A stretch of DNA of 64,000 nt, taken from Legionella nagasakiensis (GTDB lineage Bacteria > Pseudomonadota > Gammaproteobacteria > Legionellales > Legionellaceae). The notes below the pieces were generated by a model, which saw nothing but the letters and a program-made list of their open reading frames with translations, was not told the DNA's origin and did not search any database. Below, one piece after another: positions 35,564 to 44,032 of the stretch. Positions within the stretch are counted from its first letter, which is position 1, and each line of letters opens with the position of its first letter. Both the position numbers and the translations under genes were made by a program. The stretch covers positions 186,001 through 250,000 of the forward strand of contig NZ_CAAAID010000004.1 of assembly GCF_900639915.1 (NCBI RefSeq), written 5' to 3'.

Positions 35564-36785
35564 AATCCAATACTCTCCCGTTAAGTTCTGTATCGATGTT
35601 GATGGTTTGATTGATATGAAGGCTTAATTGATTGGGAATAAAGCCACCTTTGACTTTGATACTGGCTGGAACAAAAACCATATCAAAACTGCCTTGAATG
35701 CGTTTTTCCAACCAGTCCGACACTTTCTGACTTCCTTCACCTAAAGCGCCACCTGCAGCAGAATGCCCTAAATTGCCCGTTGGTGTGGCAATCGCTGTGC
35801 CACCTTCAGCTTGATAACTCATCTGCCATTTTGCTAATGCGGTGCCGGCACCTTGAATACCGCCAGCCACCATCATGGAGGTTAAGACTTGTGGTGCGTT
35901 GCTGATGTACTGGCCTTTGATACAGGGATTTCCATATTGAGTGGTGAGATAACCAATGCTGTCGTTATTAATTAAATCGGCGGAACTTTTCATTTGTTCT
36001 TTGCCGACTGTTACAAAGTGACCATCTTCAAAAACGAATAAAGCAGAGGTCACATAAGCCCGAGCGCAGGAAATGTTATCGAGAAAAGAACCTACCCCGA
36101 TGGAGTAGCCACTGATTTTCATACCGATAATTTCATCAGGTAGATGCATTCCATTAGCGGTCATCAAATCGCCCCGGCTGATCAGTGCGGAAAAGGGAAA
36201 TAAAGGCTGCATCAATTTTCCTTCAACCGGCACTTCACCAATTAAAGCTGATAACAAAGTGACTTTGCTAAAATCACTACCGGCAGGGATGGTATAAAAT
36301 GGCTTTGATGTTGGTGTATCTTCTTTTGCTGTAGATTCAGCCCATAAACTATTTTCTTTAAAAGCTTGGTTGGGCTTATCAAGCAACGTATCCAAGTCTT
36401 TGATCTGGGCTTTAACGGTTTCAACAGCATCACCCATGGGATAAGATTTTGCTGTACTATGAGTTAAGTCGCTGATCTTTTCTTTAAGTGCCAATAATTC
36501 TTCTTGCAAGGCATGATTGGGTTCAGCTTTAACCGGTTGCTGTAACTGTTCATGCAGGGATTTATTTTCACTCTGCATTTGTTCAAGCTTTTTTTCTGTT
36601 TCCTGCAACCGTGCAGATACATCCCGAATATTGTCATTAAACTGGCTGGCAATGGCTTCGTTAAAGTTATTGGGATTGGTTGCTGTTTCTGTAACGGGTG
36701 TGCTTTGTCGGCCATTTACTAAAATCAAAATGACAACCAGAACCACCGACCCTGAGAGTATTTTTATTCCGCTATGTTTCATCAT
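35520..36785 (-). CDS. TraB/VirB10-like channel protein (PFL_4705, TIGR03752)
   Basis: VirB10-like proteins span both membranes and gate the channel. The 421 residues have an N-terminal membrane helix (about 9-24), a coiled coil at about 50-115 (ARLQETEKKLEQMQSENKSL), and a C-terminal beta domain with ALIGEVPVEGKLMQPLFPFS and the antenna-region-like GGIQGAGTALAKWQ. This matches TIGR03752. It overlaps the PFL_4704 gene by four bases. Confidence 0.9.
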   Translation of the reverse strand: MMKHSGIKILSGSVVLVVILILVNGRQSTPVTETATNPNNFNEAIASQFNDNIRDVSARLQETEKKLEQMQSENKSLHEQLQQPVKAEPNHALQEELLALKEKISDLTHSTAKSYPMGDAVETVKAQIKDLDTLLDKPNQAFKENSLWAESTAKEDTPTSKPFYTIPAGSDFSKVTLLSALIGEVPVEGKLMQPLFPFSALISRGDLMTANGMHLPDEIIGMKISGYSIGVGSFLDNISCARAYVTSALFVFEDGHFVTVGKEQMKSSADLINNDSIGYLTTQYGNPCIKGQYISNAPQVLTSMMVAGGIQGAGTALAKWQMSYQAEGGTAIATPTGNLGHSAAGGALGEGSQKVSDWLEKRIQGSFDMVFVPASIKVKGGFIPNQLSLHINQTINIDTELNGRVLDYGYHQPKEFDNALR

Positions 36786-37552
36786 CGGCTAAACCTCGTA
36801 TGCATGGTTAGGGCTTCATGAAAGGATTGGGTTGATACTAAAAAGACCACCGTACTTTCATGCTGGCTTCTGGGGCTCAATCGAGCACTAGGGTAAAAAC
36901 TTGCGGTTTGCCAGTGACCGATTAAGCCAGAAGGTTTTAACGTCATGGGGCGATCGAGAAGGTTTTTTAATTCCACTGCTGTGACATATAACGAGCCACC
37001 ACGCCATGAAGCAATGGGATGGGCTTCAATACTGGCACCATAAAAAAGATTGGTGGTTTTATGGGTTTGCATGGGCGTTCGATAAACACCATTGGGAATT
37101 TGACGAACTCGCTCAGGTGCATAGAGTGATTGAATAGCAAAGCGTGTTAATTGGATGGCATTGTATTCATAGTGACTGGCAGCATCCTTACTTTCACGCT
37201 TTGGATCATCGGTTAATATTTCAATGGGTGTGGTATTATTAAATTGATCATCGGCTTTTAAATTCAGAATAATCACTTCACCATCAGGGATAAGCTGCAC
37301 AATGATTCTGGCCTGCTTAAAGGGGGCTTGTGCTTTAAGGTATAAACTGCCTTTGACTTTTAATATCTCCAGATTTGGACTTAACTGCTGATCGATGATT
37401 TTAATGGTTTGAGGAAATTGAATCAGGCGTTCTTGTTTGTTGGGCAGCTCTATGGTTAATGGTACTTTTTCCCATACCAGATGCTCGCCTTGCAGGGCAT
37501 AGCTTGAGCTGGTTATGATTAAACTGAGTAACATAATCTTAATTGTCTTCAT
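36782..37552 (-). CDS. Integrating conjugative element protein, PFL_4704 family (TIGR03749, VirB9/TraK-like)
   Basis: A periplasmic protein of 256 residues with a signal peptide (KIMLLSLIITSSSYALQGE). A beta-rich domain holds GVYRTPMQTHKT and the late WRGGSLYVTAVELKNLLDRP, the TIGR03749 marks. By position before the VirB10-like gene it corresponds to the TraK/VirB9 core-complex subunit. Overlaps of 14 and 4 bases with its neighbours indicate coupled translation. Confidence 0.88.
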   Translation of the reverse strand: MKTIKIMLLSLIITSSSYALQGEHLVWEKVPLTIELPNKQERLIQFPQTIKIIDQQLSPNLEILKVKGSLYLKAQAPFKQARIIVQLIPDGEVIILNLKADDQFNNTTPIEILTDDPKRESKDAASHYEYNAIQLTRFAIQSLYAPERVRQIPNGVYRTPMQTHKTTNLFYGASIEAHPIASWRGGSLYVTAVELKNLLDRPMTLKPSGLIGHWQTASFYPSARLSPRSQHESTVVFLVSTQSFHEALTMHTRFSR

Positions 37553-38195
37553 GGGTTTCCTCCGCTTGTACCAATAAATCCTTCAATCGTTGCTCTGGCT
37601 GGGTATAGCCATCCAAAGCCAACTGAAAGGGATTGTGTAGACGGGATAAATTAAGTTTGACCACGCGCAAATGATAGATAACCACTTTGTCAGCAATAAC
37701 CATGGCTGAGTTATCTTTTAAGCGTTGGGTAATGCGCAATACCAGCTTGACTTCCCAAGCATTCTGGCTGATTTTTTTGATGTCTTTTGGTTCCATAAAC
37801 CGATACAGGCTGGCAACCTGAGCCCGTTGGAACAATTGCGCATTTTTGTAAGTGGTTAAAGTTTGTTGTAATAGCTGCTCATGGCGAGGGGTGAAATAAT
37901 AGTGGAAGCTTTTGATGTTACGGTTAAATTCGTTTTTGCCATTATGAGACCAGCTAAATAAAGTCGGCATCAGTGAAGTCACGAAGCCTTGGACATATTC
38001 ATTGGGAATATCACTGGCTTTCATTAAACCGCCATTTGCAGCCATATTCGGACTTAACCAGAATTCATAACGCTTTGGGGTGTGAAATAAGGTGATGATT
38101 AAGGCCAACACAATCATCATTAAAATGCCCACAAAGGCCAGCAATAAACGATTATGATGGTGAAGGTTGTCGATTTTCTTCCAGTAGTCAAACAT
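37539..38195 (-). CDS. Integrating conjugative element protein, PFL_4703 family (TIGR03746, VirB8/TraE-like)
   Basis: An inner-membrane protein of 218 residues with a single N-terminal helix (about 18-41) and a periplasmic domain of the nuclear-transport-factor-2-like VirB8/TraE type (RYEFWLSPNMAANGGL, QVASLYRFMEPKDIKKI). It overlaps the next upstream gene by eight bases. It matches TIGR03746 (DUF2895). Confidence 0.88.
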   Translation of the reverse strand: MFDYWKKIDNLHHHNRLLLAFVGILMMIVLALIITLFHTPKRYEFWLSPNMAANGGLMKASDIPNEYVQGFVTSLMPTLFSWSHNGKNEFNRNIKSFHYYFTPRHEQLLQQTLTTYKNAQLFQRAQVASLYRFMEPKDIKKISQNAWEVKLVLRITQRLKDNSAMVIADKVVIYHLRVVKLNLSRLHNPFQLALDGYTQPEQRLKDLLVQAEETHEDN

Positions 38196-38550
38196 CGCGT
38201 ACTCCCACAGTTTTGTTTTTATTCCACCGTCCTTGGTAATGCATCCATGGGGAATGTTTGAGCCTTAATCGCACCATTAACTGGATAGCCTGTTTCATGA
38301 CATAGCCATAAGGTTTGCCCACTTTTAAACGAGCAATGCATTTAGGCCAGACGGTAATCGCCAAAATGAAACCGACAATAAATCCCACACAACCACTGGC
38401 AATCGGAAAGCGTAAAAGGCATCCAACAACTGTGAACACGATGGTGGTGGCTGGTGTGGTGATAACGACTATCCAGAATAATTCACGCAGACTTAAGCCT
38501 TTCCAAGCTGCAAAGTCATGTGATAAATGGCGCGATGAAGGCTGATTCAT
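38188..38550 (-). CDS. Conjugative element membrane protein (TIGR03750, VirB3/TraL-like)
   Basis: A 120-residue protein with two adjacent membrane segments (about 26-66) and a basic C-terminus (WPKCIARLKVGKPYGYVMKQ), as in TIGR03750 (DUF3487). By order (pilin-like genes, then this gene, then VirB8-like) it is the TraL/VirB3 counterpart at the inner membrane. Confidence 0.87.
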   Translation of the reverse strand: MNQPSSRHLSHDFAAWKGLSLRELFWIVVITTPATTIVFTVVGCLLRFPIASGCVGFIVGFILAITVWPKCIARLKVGKPYGYVMKQAIQLMVRLRLKHSPWMHYQGRWNKNKTVGVRDV

Positions 38551-38561
38551 AACATCACCTC

Positions 38562-38930
38562 CTATATTTTGAACTTGGTAATCATGGAATAACCGACATA
38601 GCCAGAGGCAATGCTAATCGCAAGATAGGTAATCCCCATCACAGCAAAGGTACCAAAGGCGACCATTGAGCCTTCATTTTTCTTCGATTCCTCAATACCA
38701 TGCTGAACCGTGGTAATGAATTTAATGAAGGTGACAACAGCCGTGATAAAAAGCAGCAACCCCAAACCTTGTTTGACGTAATTGCCCGTTACCGACATCA
38801 TATTTTTAGAACCATCGCCAATGTTGTCGGCATCGGATATTTTTGGAAACCAGCTATCAGCGGCAAAAAGAGCTGGCGCATAAAGCACGCTGATAGCGCT
38901 TAAATAAAATGAGCGAAGTATTGCTTTCAT
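38562..38930 (-). CDS. Integrating conjugative element protein, PFL_4702 family (TIGR03745)
   Basis: A 122-residue small protein with a signal peptide (cleaved near LFAAD) and two membrane helices separated by a short charged loop (GIEESKKNEGS). This topology and the gene order fit a pilin-like or VirB2-like subunit; matches TIGR03745 (DUF2976). Confidence 0.87.
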   Translation of the reverse strand: MKAILRSFYLSAISVLYAPALFAADSWFPKISDADNIGDGSKNMMSVTGNYVKQGLGLLLFITAVVTFIKFITTVQHGIEESKKNEGSMVAFGTFAVMGITYLAISIASGYVGYSMITKFKI

Positions 38931-38939
38931 AGAATCCCC

Positions 38940-39194
38940 TTAAATGGTTAACAATAAAATGAACACCATCAGACCAATCACCAGCCTGACAAGACGTGAT
39001 CCAAGACGCAGTAAAAATCCATCCTGTTCTTTCTCCTCTGCGCCCATGAAGTGGTTGATTGACCACATGACCGCAATAATCACCAGACTAATGGCAATAA
39101 AGCGGATACTGCTGGAAAAGACATTAACCGACACGCCTTGGCTTCCTTGTTGAAAGCTTGAGGCAAACAATCTGGCAATTTCGTCTTTACTCAT
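38940..39194 (-). CDS. Integrating conjugative element protein, PFL_4701 family (TIGR03758)
   Basis: An 84-residue protein with two hydrophobic helices (about 27-46 and 65-84) and a start of SKDEIARLFASSFQQGS, as in TIGR03758 (DUF3262). It is another pilin-like small membrane component. Its start overlaps the stop of the preceding RAQPRD gene. Confidence 0.87.
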   Translation of the reverse strand: MSKDEIARLFASSFQQGSQGVSVNVFSSSIRFIAISLVIIAVMWSINHFMGAEEKEQDGFLLRLGSRLVRLVIGLMVFILLLTI

Positions 39195-39520
39195 TAGGGT
39201 TTCCTCACAAAATCAAGCGCTAAAGGTTTTACTTTGCGAGGGGCAATGGCAGGTTGATTGATGTAATCAATTAAACCGTTGCGAATGGCGAATAAGTCCT
39301 CACGAAGGCCGGCATGATAATGGCCTTCGGCATCTTTAAAGCCTTCAATATGTAATTGAATACGCGCATTGGGCGATATTTCGGCTTGGGCTTCATCCAA
39401 TAAGGGTTTAATCGCATTAATCTGATTGATGATGCGCACCAAGGTTTCATTCAAATTTGAATCATTGGCATGGGTTGTAAAACTGGTGATGAGTAAGGCC
39501 AAACATATCAATCGTTTCAT
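39194..39520 (-). CDS. RAQPRD-family integrative conjugative element protein
   Basis: A 108-residue exported protein: signal peptide up to TTHAND, then a helical domain with PNARIQLHIEGFKDAEGHY and LREDLFAIRNGLIDYIN, which match the RAQPRD family (TIGR01690). The name-giving C-terminal RAQPRD motif is not present as such. Periplasmic role in the mating apparatus; mechanism unknown. Confidence 0.87.
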   Translation of the reverse strand: MKRLICLALLITSFTTHANDSNLNETLVRIINQINAIKPLLDEAQAEISPNARIQLHIEGFKDAEGHYHAGLREDLFAIRNGLIDYINQPAIAPRKVKPLALDFVRKP

Positions 39521-39528
39521 AGCATCCC

Positions 39529-40161
39529 CTATAAATATTTCTTAAATCGGCTGGCTGTCATGGCCACCATTAATGCCAGCAATAAACTGACTGGAATAAA
39601 CATAAAAGCCGGTGTCAGGCTGATGGGCATGGCCAACCAGACCATGAGTAAAATCATCAAGCCTCTTTTGAAGTAGTAATTGAGTCGGTGAAACACATAA
39701 GAAGATTCACGTCCTAAACAAGCAGTGCGGATGGCGCGTTGATTCAAACCATCCACCAGTCCGGCAACCATAGCCAGGGTAAATAGAGGCATGGCTGCCA
39801 GTAAGATCATTAATTTGATCAACATACATTGGCTGGTCAGTGCCATTAGCTGGATAAACTGCTGAGTTTTTTCGATTAGATCGGCGATAAACTGGTTGAT
39901 TGCCAATTTGGCAAGATAAGGATTGGCAATTGTGAAATCTGGATTGGTATCTAAAGGGAGAGCCGCCAACAGTGAACCTTGATAAACCGGCGTAATCGCT
40001 TGTCTTTGGGTATCGACCAACTGTGATAATCCGTTAAAGGCAAAATGATAATCATGCAGCAACCATTGAGCGACAGACCATATCAATAAGCAGAGCCAGC
40101 CCAGCAAGAGCACAAGACTTAATTGCAAGGTCATTTGTCTGGAATATTGTTTCACTGCCAT
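39529..40161 (-). CDS. Conjugative element membrane protein (TIGR03747, DUF4400)
   Basis: A 210-residue inner-membrane protein with a first helix at about 14-34, then two to three C-terminal helices. Between them lies the diagnostic [30 protein letters not shown] region of TIGR03747. Overlaps the upstream gene by ten bases. Confidence 0.9.
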   Translation of the reverse strand: MAVKQYSRQMTLQLSLVLLLGWLCLLIWSVAQWLLHDYHFAFNGLSQLVDTQRQAITPVYQGSLLAALPLDTNPDFTIANPYLAKLAINQFIADLIEKTQQFIQLMALTSQCMLIKLMILLAAMPLFTLAMVAGLVDGLNQRAIRTACLGRESSYVFHRLNYYFKRGLMILLMVWLAMPISLTPAFMFIPVSLLLALMVAMTASRFKKYL

Positions 40162-40583
40162 ACCTTACCCCCAGAAATAACCAATGGGTAATGCTGTTCG
40201 TTGATTAGTTTCAACAGAGGATCAACATTAACAGGCAATAAGGGGAGCTGACTTTGTTCCTGTAATTGGGCAATCACTTCAAAATTATCGACATTAGTGA
40301 TAAAGCCGATGGCTTGCATGTCTTTTAGTTGTTTTTGATGTTGTTGTAACCATTCTTGTGAGGCTTTATCGACGCCAATGATAAAAATAGTTGTATCTAA
40401 TAATGCATTGTTGATTGTCTTGGCAGCTACTTTGCCAGTAGATGCTTGGCTAATAGCTGGAATGCCAATTGGGCTGCTAAGATTTAAAGCCATTGAAGGA
40501 TCATTTGAAACTGTGGTTAATGGAATGACTTCCAAACAATAAGCATTGAAGGCAAATATCATTAATAGACCAATCCGCAACAT
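40152..40583 (-). CDS. Integrating conjugative element protein, PFL_4695 family (TIGR03765)
   Basis: A 143-residue exported protein with a signal peptide (LRIGLLMIFAFNAYCLE). The segment ALNLSSPIGIPAISQASTGK and the end YPLVISGGKVWQ are characteristic of TIGR03765. It shares one base with the end of the upstream TIGR03759 gene, so the two are coupled. Confidence 0.86.
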   Translation of the reverse strand: MLRIGLLMIFAFNAYCLEVIPLTTVSNDPSMALNLSSPIGIPAISQASTGKVAAKTINNALLDTTIFIIGVDKASQEWLQQHQKQLKDMQAIGFITNVDNFEVIAQLQEQSQLPLLPVNVDPLLKLINEQHYPLVISGGKVWQ

Positions 40584-41404
40584 TAAAACCTCCCCAAATC
40601 AACAACCTGAGAAGACTTGCCATGAGAAATCAACAGCAAGGGTGTATGTTTCTTTTTAAGGGTTAAGGCGTCATACTGCTGTTTACCCTGACTCAAGGTA
40701 ATTTGCTGGCTGGTCACTAAGCTCAATGGAATCTGTTGACGGTTTGCCCAAAGTTGGACGGCATCGTTATCCATATCAATAAACAGTAAATGCAAGCTGG
40801 TGTTGGGTGTGCGTGTGATGGCATCCACCAACTGCATGACGATGGTTTTCACTGCGTCATCAGGCTTGATAAATAAATAGAGGGTTTCGCCTTGTTGCAA
40901 CTCAATCGGTTGGTGGGCATAAGGTGAAAAGGGTGTGGGATCAAAATCGCCAATAACAGGAACGTCTTTAAAAAGCTTGTTATAGGCATTGTAAAAAGCA
41001 TTATTCCAAGCAATATTCTGCGCCACTTTTTGGGCTTCCTGCTTGGCTGCCAGTTCAGCAAAACGGTCACGCTCAGCATCGTTTCTGGCATTCAAGCCCA
41101 GAATATCAATTGGACTCAGGCGAAGCCCTTTGTAATAAATACCGCTTCGGCTTTGCATTAATTGGATATAGCGTTTTCCCTCCGCCTCGGTGAGATTCCA
41201 AACTTTGGCTTCATGATGCTGGGCATCATTTAGTTCAATGGTGTGATCATCAACAACATCATCCTGAAACTCAGCCAGACCTGCTTTAGATAAAGCATCT
41301 TCAGCACCATGCAATTGAGGATTTATAATCCCCGGAATGGTGAAACCTGCCAGTGCTTGCTGGCTTATTAATGCGCCTAGAATAAGAGCCTTCACCTTAA
41401 CCAT
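40583..41404 (-). CDS. Integrating conjugative element protein, PFL_4693 family (TIGR03759)
   Basis: A 273-residue periplasmic protein with a signal peptide (VKVKALILGALISQQALAGF). It carries the family block NLTEAEGKRYIQLMQSRSG-IYYKGLRLSPIDILGLNAR followed by AELAAKQEAQKVAQNI. The ATG at 41404 is preferred because it gives a clean signal peptide; it overlaps the upstream gene by eight bases. Confidence 0.9.
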   Translation of the reverse strand: MVKVKALILGALISQQALAGFTIPGIINPQLHGAEDALSKAGLAEFQDDVVDDHTIELNDAQHHEAKVWNLTEAEGKRYIQLMQSRSGIYYKGLRLSPIDILGLNARNDAERDRFAELAAKQEAQKVAQNIAWNNAFYNAYNKLFKDVPVIGDFDPTPFSPYAHQPIELQQGETLYLFIKPDDAVKTIVMQLVDAITRTPNTSLHLLFIDMDNDAVQLWANRQQIPLSLVTSQQITLSQGKQQYDALTLKKKHTPLLLISHGKSSQVVDLGRF

Positions 41405-41984
41405 GCGCCACCCCATTTGTATTGACATGCAGGCGCACAAGGGCTTTGTCTTGATTCTCAAACTCAATCACCTGTTGGGCAAAATCCAGATGAACAACCG
41501 TCCAGCCGGCAAGAGAATCCCCCAGCTCTAAAGCTTTCGTTTTAAAATCATAGGCAACCGATGCCACACTGACTTCCTGAATGCTATCAATGCTAAGAAC
41601 TTGGAATGGCAGTGCACTGGCTGGCAGCGTTTTGACAGGATGCTTTTGCTCATCAAGTTTATTTAATAATGCTGCAATACCATCCAGTTGCTTTTTCAAG
41701 GCGACTTGTCCGGTAGTAAACAGCTCACCCAATTGGTGATCATCCTTATTGTTTAGCTTCTGGATGAATTGTCCAAGTTGGTGGAGGTTTTGATTAATTG
41801 GCGATAAATCAGGGGCTTTGACTGGTTGATTTAGTTTAGACTCAATCGCGTGTAACCTGCTTTCAAGGCTTAATAAGTCTTGTATTTGAGATTGAGCCGG
41901 TGTTTTATGCACACACACCATCACAACCAATATCAGATTAAATCCCATTAGACTTAACCATTTAGCATCAAGATACCTTCTCAT
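41397..41984 (-). CDS. Inner-membrane coiled-coil protein of the transfer operon
   Basis: A 195-residue protein with a single N-terminal membrane helix (about 11-26), a coiled coil at about 35-110 (LSLESRLHAIESKLNQ, LKKQLDGIAALLNKLDEQ) and a small C-terminal beta-like domain. No family is assigned. By position next to the PilL-type gene it may be an accessory of the pilus or assembly complex. It overlaps the pilL-like gene by four bases. Confidence 0.7.
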   Translation of the reverse strand: MRRYLDAKWLSLMGFNLILVVMVCVHKTPAQSQIQDLLSLESRLHAIESKLNQPVKAPDLSPINQNLHQLGQFIQKLNNKDDHQLGELFTTGQVALKKQLDGIAALLNKLDEQKHPVKTLPASALPFQVLSIDSIQEVSVASVAYDFKTKALELGDSLAGWTVVHLDFAQQVIEFENQDKALVRLHVNTNGVAHG

Positions 41985-42400
41985 GCCTGCCTCCCTTTTA
42001 TCAGAGTGAAATTAACTTCCCGTAACAAATCATCGTGTTTAAGGGTGAAAATCTGTTGACCAACCAAGACTGTTAAACCGTCACTAATGGTTAACGGACC
42101 GAGGTTGCGATCAACTTGGGGTAAGGGTTGTTTTAAAACCATTTGCAGGCTGGGACTTTGTTTATCCTTGTCGGCCAGATGAAAGCCTGAATAAGCCAAC
42201 CAATGCTCAACCGCTTGGCCAATGGTTTGTACCGTTGAGGGAAAGTGCACTTGCTGCACGGTTTTCAAAGGATTGATTTGCGCAGCTAGGGCTTGATTTT
42301 TTACCGAGGCATAACGCCCGATTTGAGTCGTATTTGCTGCATCCAATTGCAGGCTTAATAACGACAAACCACTGACAACGAATAATTTCAACATACACAC
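41981..42400 (-). CDS. pilL: PilL-like N-terminal domain protein of conjugative elements (TIGR03748)
   Basis: A 139-residue exported protein: signal peptide LKLFVVSGLSLLSLQLDAAN, then IGRYASVKNQALAAQINPL and the secretin N0-like TIGQAVEHWLAYSGFHL, matching the PilL/TIGR03748 family of PFGI-1-type elements. It is the first structural gene after the lvr regulatory genes, separated from lvrC by 30 bases. Confidence 0.82.
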   Translation of the reverse strand: MCMLKLFVVSGLSLLSLQLDAANTTQIGRYASVKNQALAAQINPLKTVQQVHFPSTVQTIGQAVEHWLAYSGFHLADKDKQSPSLQMVLKQPLPQVDRNLGPLTISDGLTVLVGQQIFTLKHDDLLREVNFTLIKGRQA

Positions 42401-42430
42401 CTCCTGCCGGCGCTAAAGCCGGCTAAACAG

Positions 42431-42631
42431 TTAAGAGCTTGCGCCGTCCTTGGTCATCAATTCCTGGCGGATCAGCTTACGCATAAAAATCTCTTTTCTA
42501 TCAACTTCAATATGCGAGGGCGCTTTGATGCCAACAGCGACATGACCATTGCGTTCATACAAAATCTTGATCTGAATCAGTCCCTTATCGATGTAAATTT
42601 GTTCCCCAATTCGGCGAGTAAGTACTAGCAT
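42431..42631 (-). CDS. lvrC: CsrA-paralog LvrC (CsrT-type RNA-binding regulator)
   Basis: A 66-residue CsrA-family protein: MLVLTRRIGEQIYI start, GHVAVGIKAPSHIEVDRKEIF core with the RNA-contacting Arg (position about 44). CsrA paralogs encoded by Legionella conjugative islands (LvrC/CsrT) act on element and host mRNAs and couple conjugation to the host growth phase. The C-terminal helix and tail (IRQELMTKDGASS) differ from chromosomal CsrA. It is third in lvrABC and has an AGGAG site upstream. Confidence 0.95.
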   Translation of the reverse strand: MLVLTRRIGEQIYIDKGLIQIKILYERNGHVAVGIKAPSHIEVDRKEIFMRKLIRQELMTKDGASS

Positions 42632-42643
42632 AAAGTTCTCCTT

Positions 42644-43132
42644 TTATGATTTTCGGGTTAAATCAGCCAACATCGCCTTCAGGTGCTCATGAGCAACTTT
42701 GGGTGAAGCCAGTTGAGTCGGTTTTGTATCTATTGTTGTGAGCTGTCGTCGTGCCACTTTTTCTTTGCAACAGGCAATAAACTCAGGCAGCGTTGGCGGG
42801 AATCTATTGTGCTCCCGACAATCGATTAAAGCCTGTTTCAGCGCTTGGTTATCAAAACGCGTCAACGCATCAGACCATTCATATTTAGCAAATTTCAATG
42901 AATCGGCTGTTGGATAACTGCTAATCCACACATGCCCATAAATTGCTGCAAATCGGCTAAAGAGAGTATCCATGCGTTTGTCATAATCTTCCGGGTTTTC
43001 CGAATTGGATGACGTTGGTGCTTGTTTCCTGCTTTGGTTCATCGTCTTCGAAATCGAATGAGACGCCTTTGCAGGCTTCTGAGTGAACGTCTGCGGCAGA
43101 CTTTCGGCGATGATTTTGTTTATTTGTTGCAT
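42644..43132 (-). CDS. lvrB: LvrB, possible helicase-loader-like protein
   Basis: The 162-residue protein has a disordered N-terminus and a helical C-terminal half with WISSYPTADSLKFAKYEW and NRFPPTLPEFIACCKE. The latter resembles the FP-P-EF motif of phage lambda P-like replication proteins. It is named LvrB from its place between lvrA and the CsrA paralog. The start at 43132 has a perfect AGGAG seven bases upstream, which places 152 bases of it inside lvrA in another frame; a shorter form from the ATG at 42973 is possible. Confidence 0.75.
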   Translation of the reverse strand: MQQINKIIAESLPQTFTQKPAKASHSISKTMNQSRKQAPTSSNSENPEDYDKRMDTLFSRFAAIYGHVWISSYPTADSLKFAKYEWSDALTRFDNQALKQALIDCREHNRFPPTLPEFIACCKEKVARRQLTTIDTKPTQLASPKVAHEHLKAMLADLTRKS

Positions 43133-43883
43133 GTTGACGCTCCTGTGTTTGAACCATTTCTATTTCTTCTAGCCAGCAAAGCTGGGCCAACCAGTTTTCA
43201 GGATATTTCCACTTAGGCACCCAAATACCAGCATCAATACAGCCTTGACGGTGTTCTATTTGTGCTTGAAGGGCTGAGATCATTTGCTCAAATAACGCAT
43301 CAGAGGGATTCAGCTTTTCAAAGGCAAGCAAAGCATTGCATCGATTAACCTTCTGTGGATAACTTTCCCAAAATTTTTCAAATTTGTTGCGCACATACAC
43401 ACACAAATTATTTGAGTTATGAGGTGTGTCGGGTTTTAGAGTTTCGCCTATGTTGGGTTTTTGAGAAAAATCACCATATCTTTCTGATTTATATGACTTT
43501 TCATTGACCGTCTTTGTGTCGGGTTGCTGTGTCGGGTTTGTGTCGGGTTTATTTTGGACAGAATCACTCGAATCAGCCAAAAGACACTTCAAAACAAGGT
43601 TCTTATCAAAGGACTGAATCTCCAAAAGCCCAGCGCGTTCAAGAGAACAAACAATTCGTCGCAATTGCTGGCGACTAGGGCTACCAGACTGAACAAAACC
43701 CTGATGCGGCTCAACATACAAAGCTTCAGCTAAAGATTGATAGCTGATACGCCGTTTAAGGCCAACAAGAAAGGTTTTTCTATCCATATAAGGACGAATC
43801 CCTAACAGGTAAGCTGACTGCTGAATATGCGGTAATCCCATCAAAGCAGATAACTCCTGTGAATTGATAAATAAAAAATCCAT
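42981..43883 (-). CDS. lvrA: LvrA, replication-initiator-like DNA-binding protein
   Basis: The 300-residue protein has a winged-helix-like N-terminal part (RRISYQSLAEALYVEPHQGF, SPSRQQLRRIVCSLERAGLL), a polar linker, and a C-terminal FWESYPQKVNRCNALLAFEK-LNP domain that is common in phage replisome-organiser proteins. The last ~50 residues are acidic and disordered and overlap lvrB. Order lvrA-lvrB-lvrC divergent from lvrR is the known Legionella island module; the replication role is my inference from motifs. Confidence 0.82.
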   Translation of the reverse strand: MDFLFINSQELSALMGLPHIQQSAYLLGIRPYMDRKTFLVGLKRRISYQSLAEALYVEPHQGFVQSGSPSRQQLRRIVCSLERAGLLEIQSFDKNLVLKCLLADSSDSVQNKPDTNPTQQPDTKTVNEKSYKSERYGDFSQKPNIGETLKPDTPHNSNNLCVYVRNKFEKFWESYPQKVNRCNALLAFEKLNPSDALFEQMISALQAQIEHRQGCIDAGIWVPKWKYPENWLAQLCWLEEIEMVQTQERQHATNKQNHRRKSAADVHSEACKGVSFDFEDDEPKQETSTNVIQFGKPGRL

Positions 43884-43949
43884 CCAATTTAATCCTTAAA
43901 AACCTTGAAAGCAGGGTTTGCACTATCAAGCGATTTCAGTTAATATCTT

Positions 43950-43978
43950 TTGATTACACGAATCGTGTAAACTATATT
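43950..43978 (+). promoter_or_regulatory. lvrR promoter with embedded operator-like palindrome
   Basis: TTGATT (43950-43955), a 17-bp spacer, TATATT (43973-43978). The spacer contains the perfect palindrome TTACACGAATCGTGTAA (43954-43970). On the other strand the palindrome's edge supplies TTTACA, a possible -35 box for lvrA. A repressor bound here (probably LvrR) would control both directions. Confidence 0.6.
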
Positions 43979-44032
43979 TCATTGTAAAATACCCAAAAGC
44001 AGGGTCAATAGAGTTTGGAAGACTGTTAGCGA

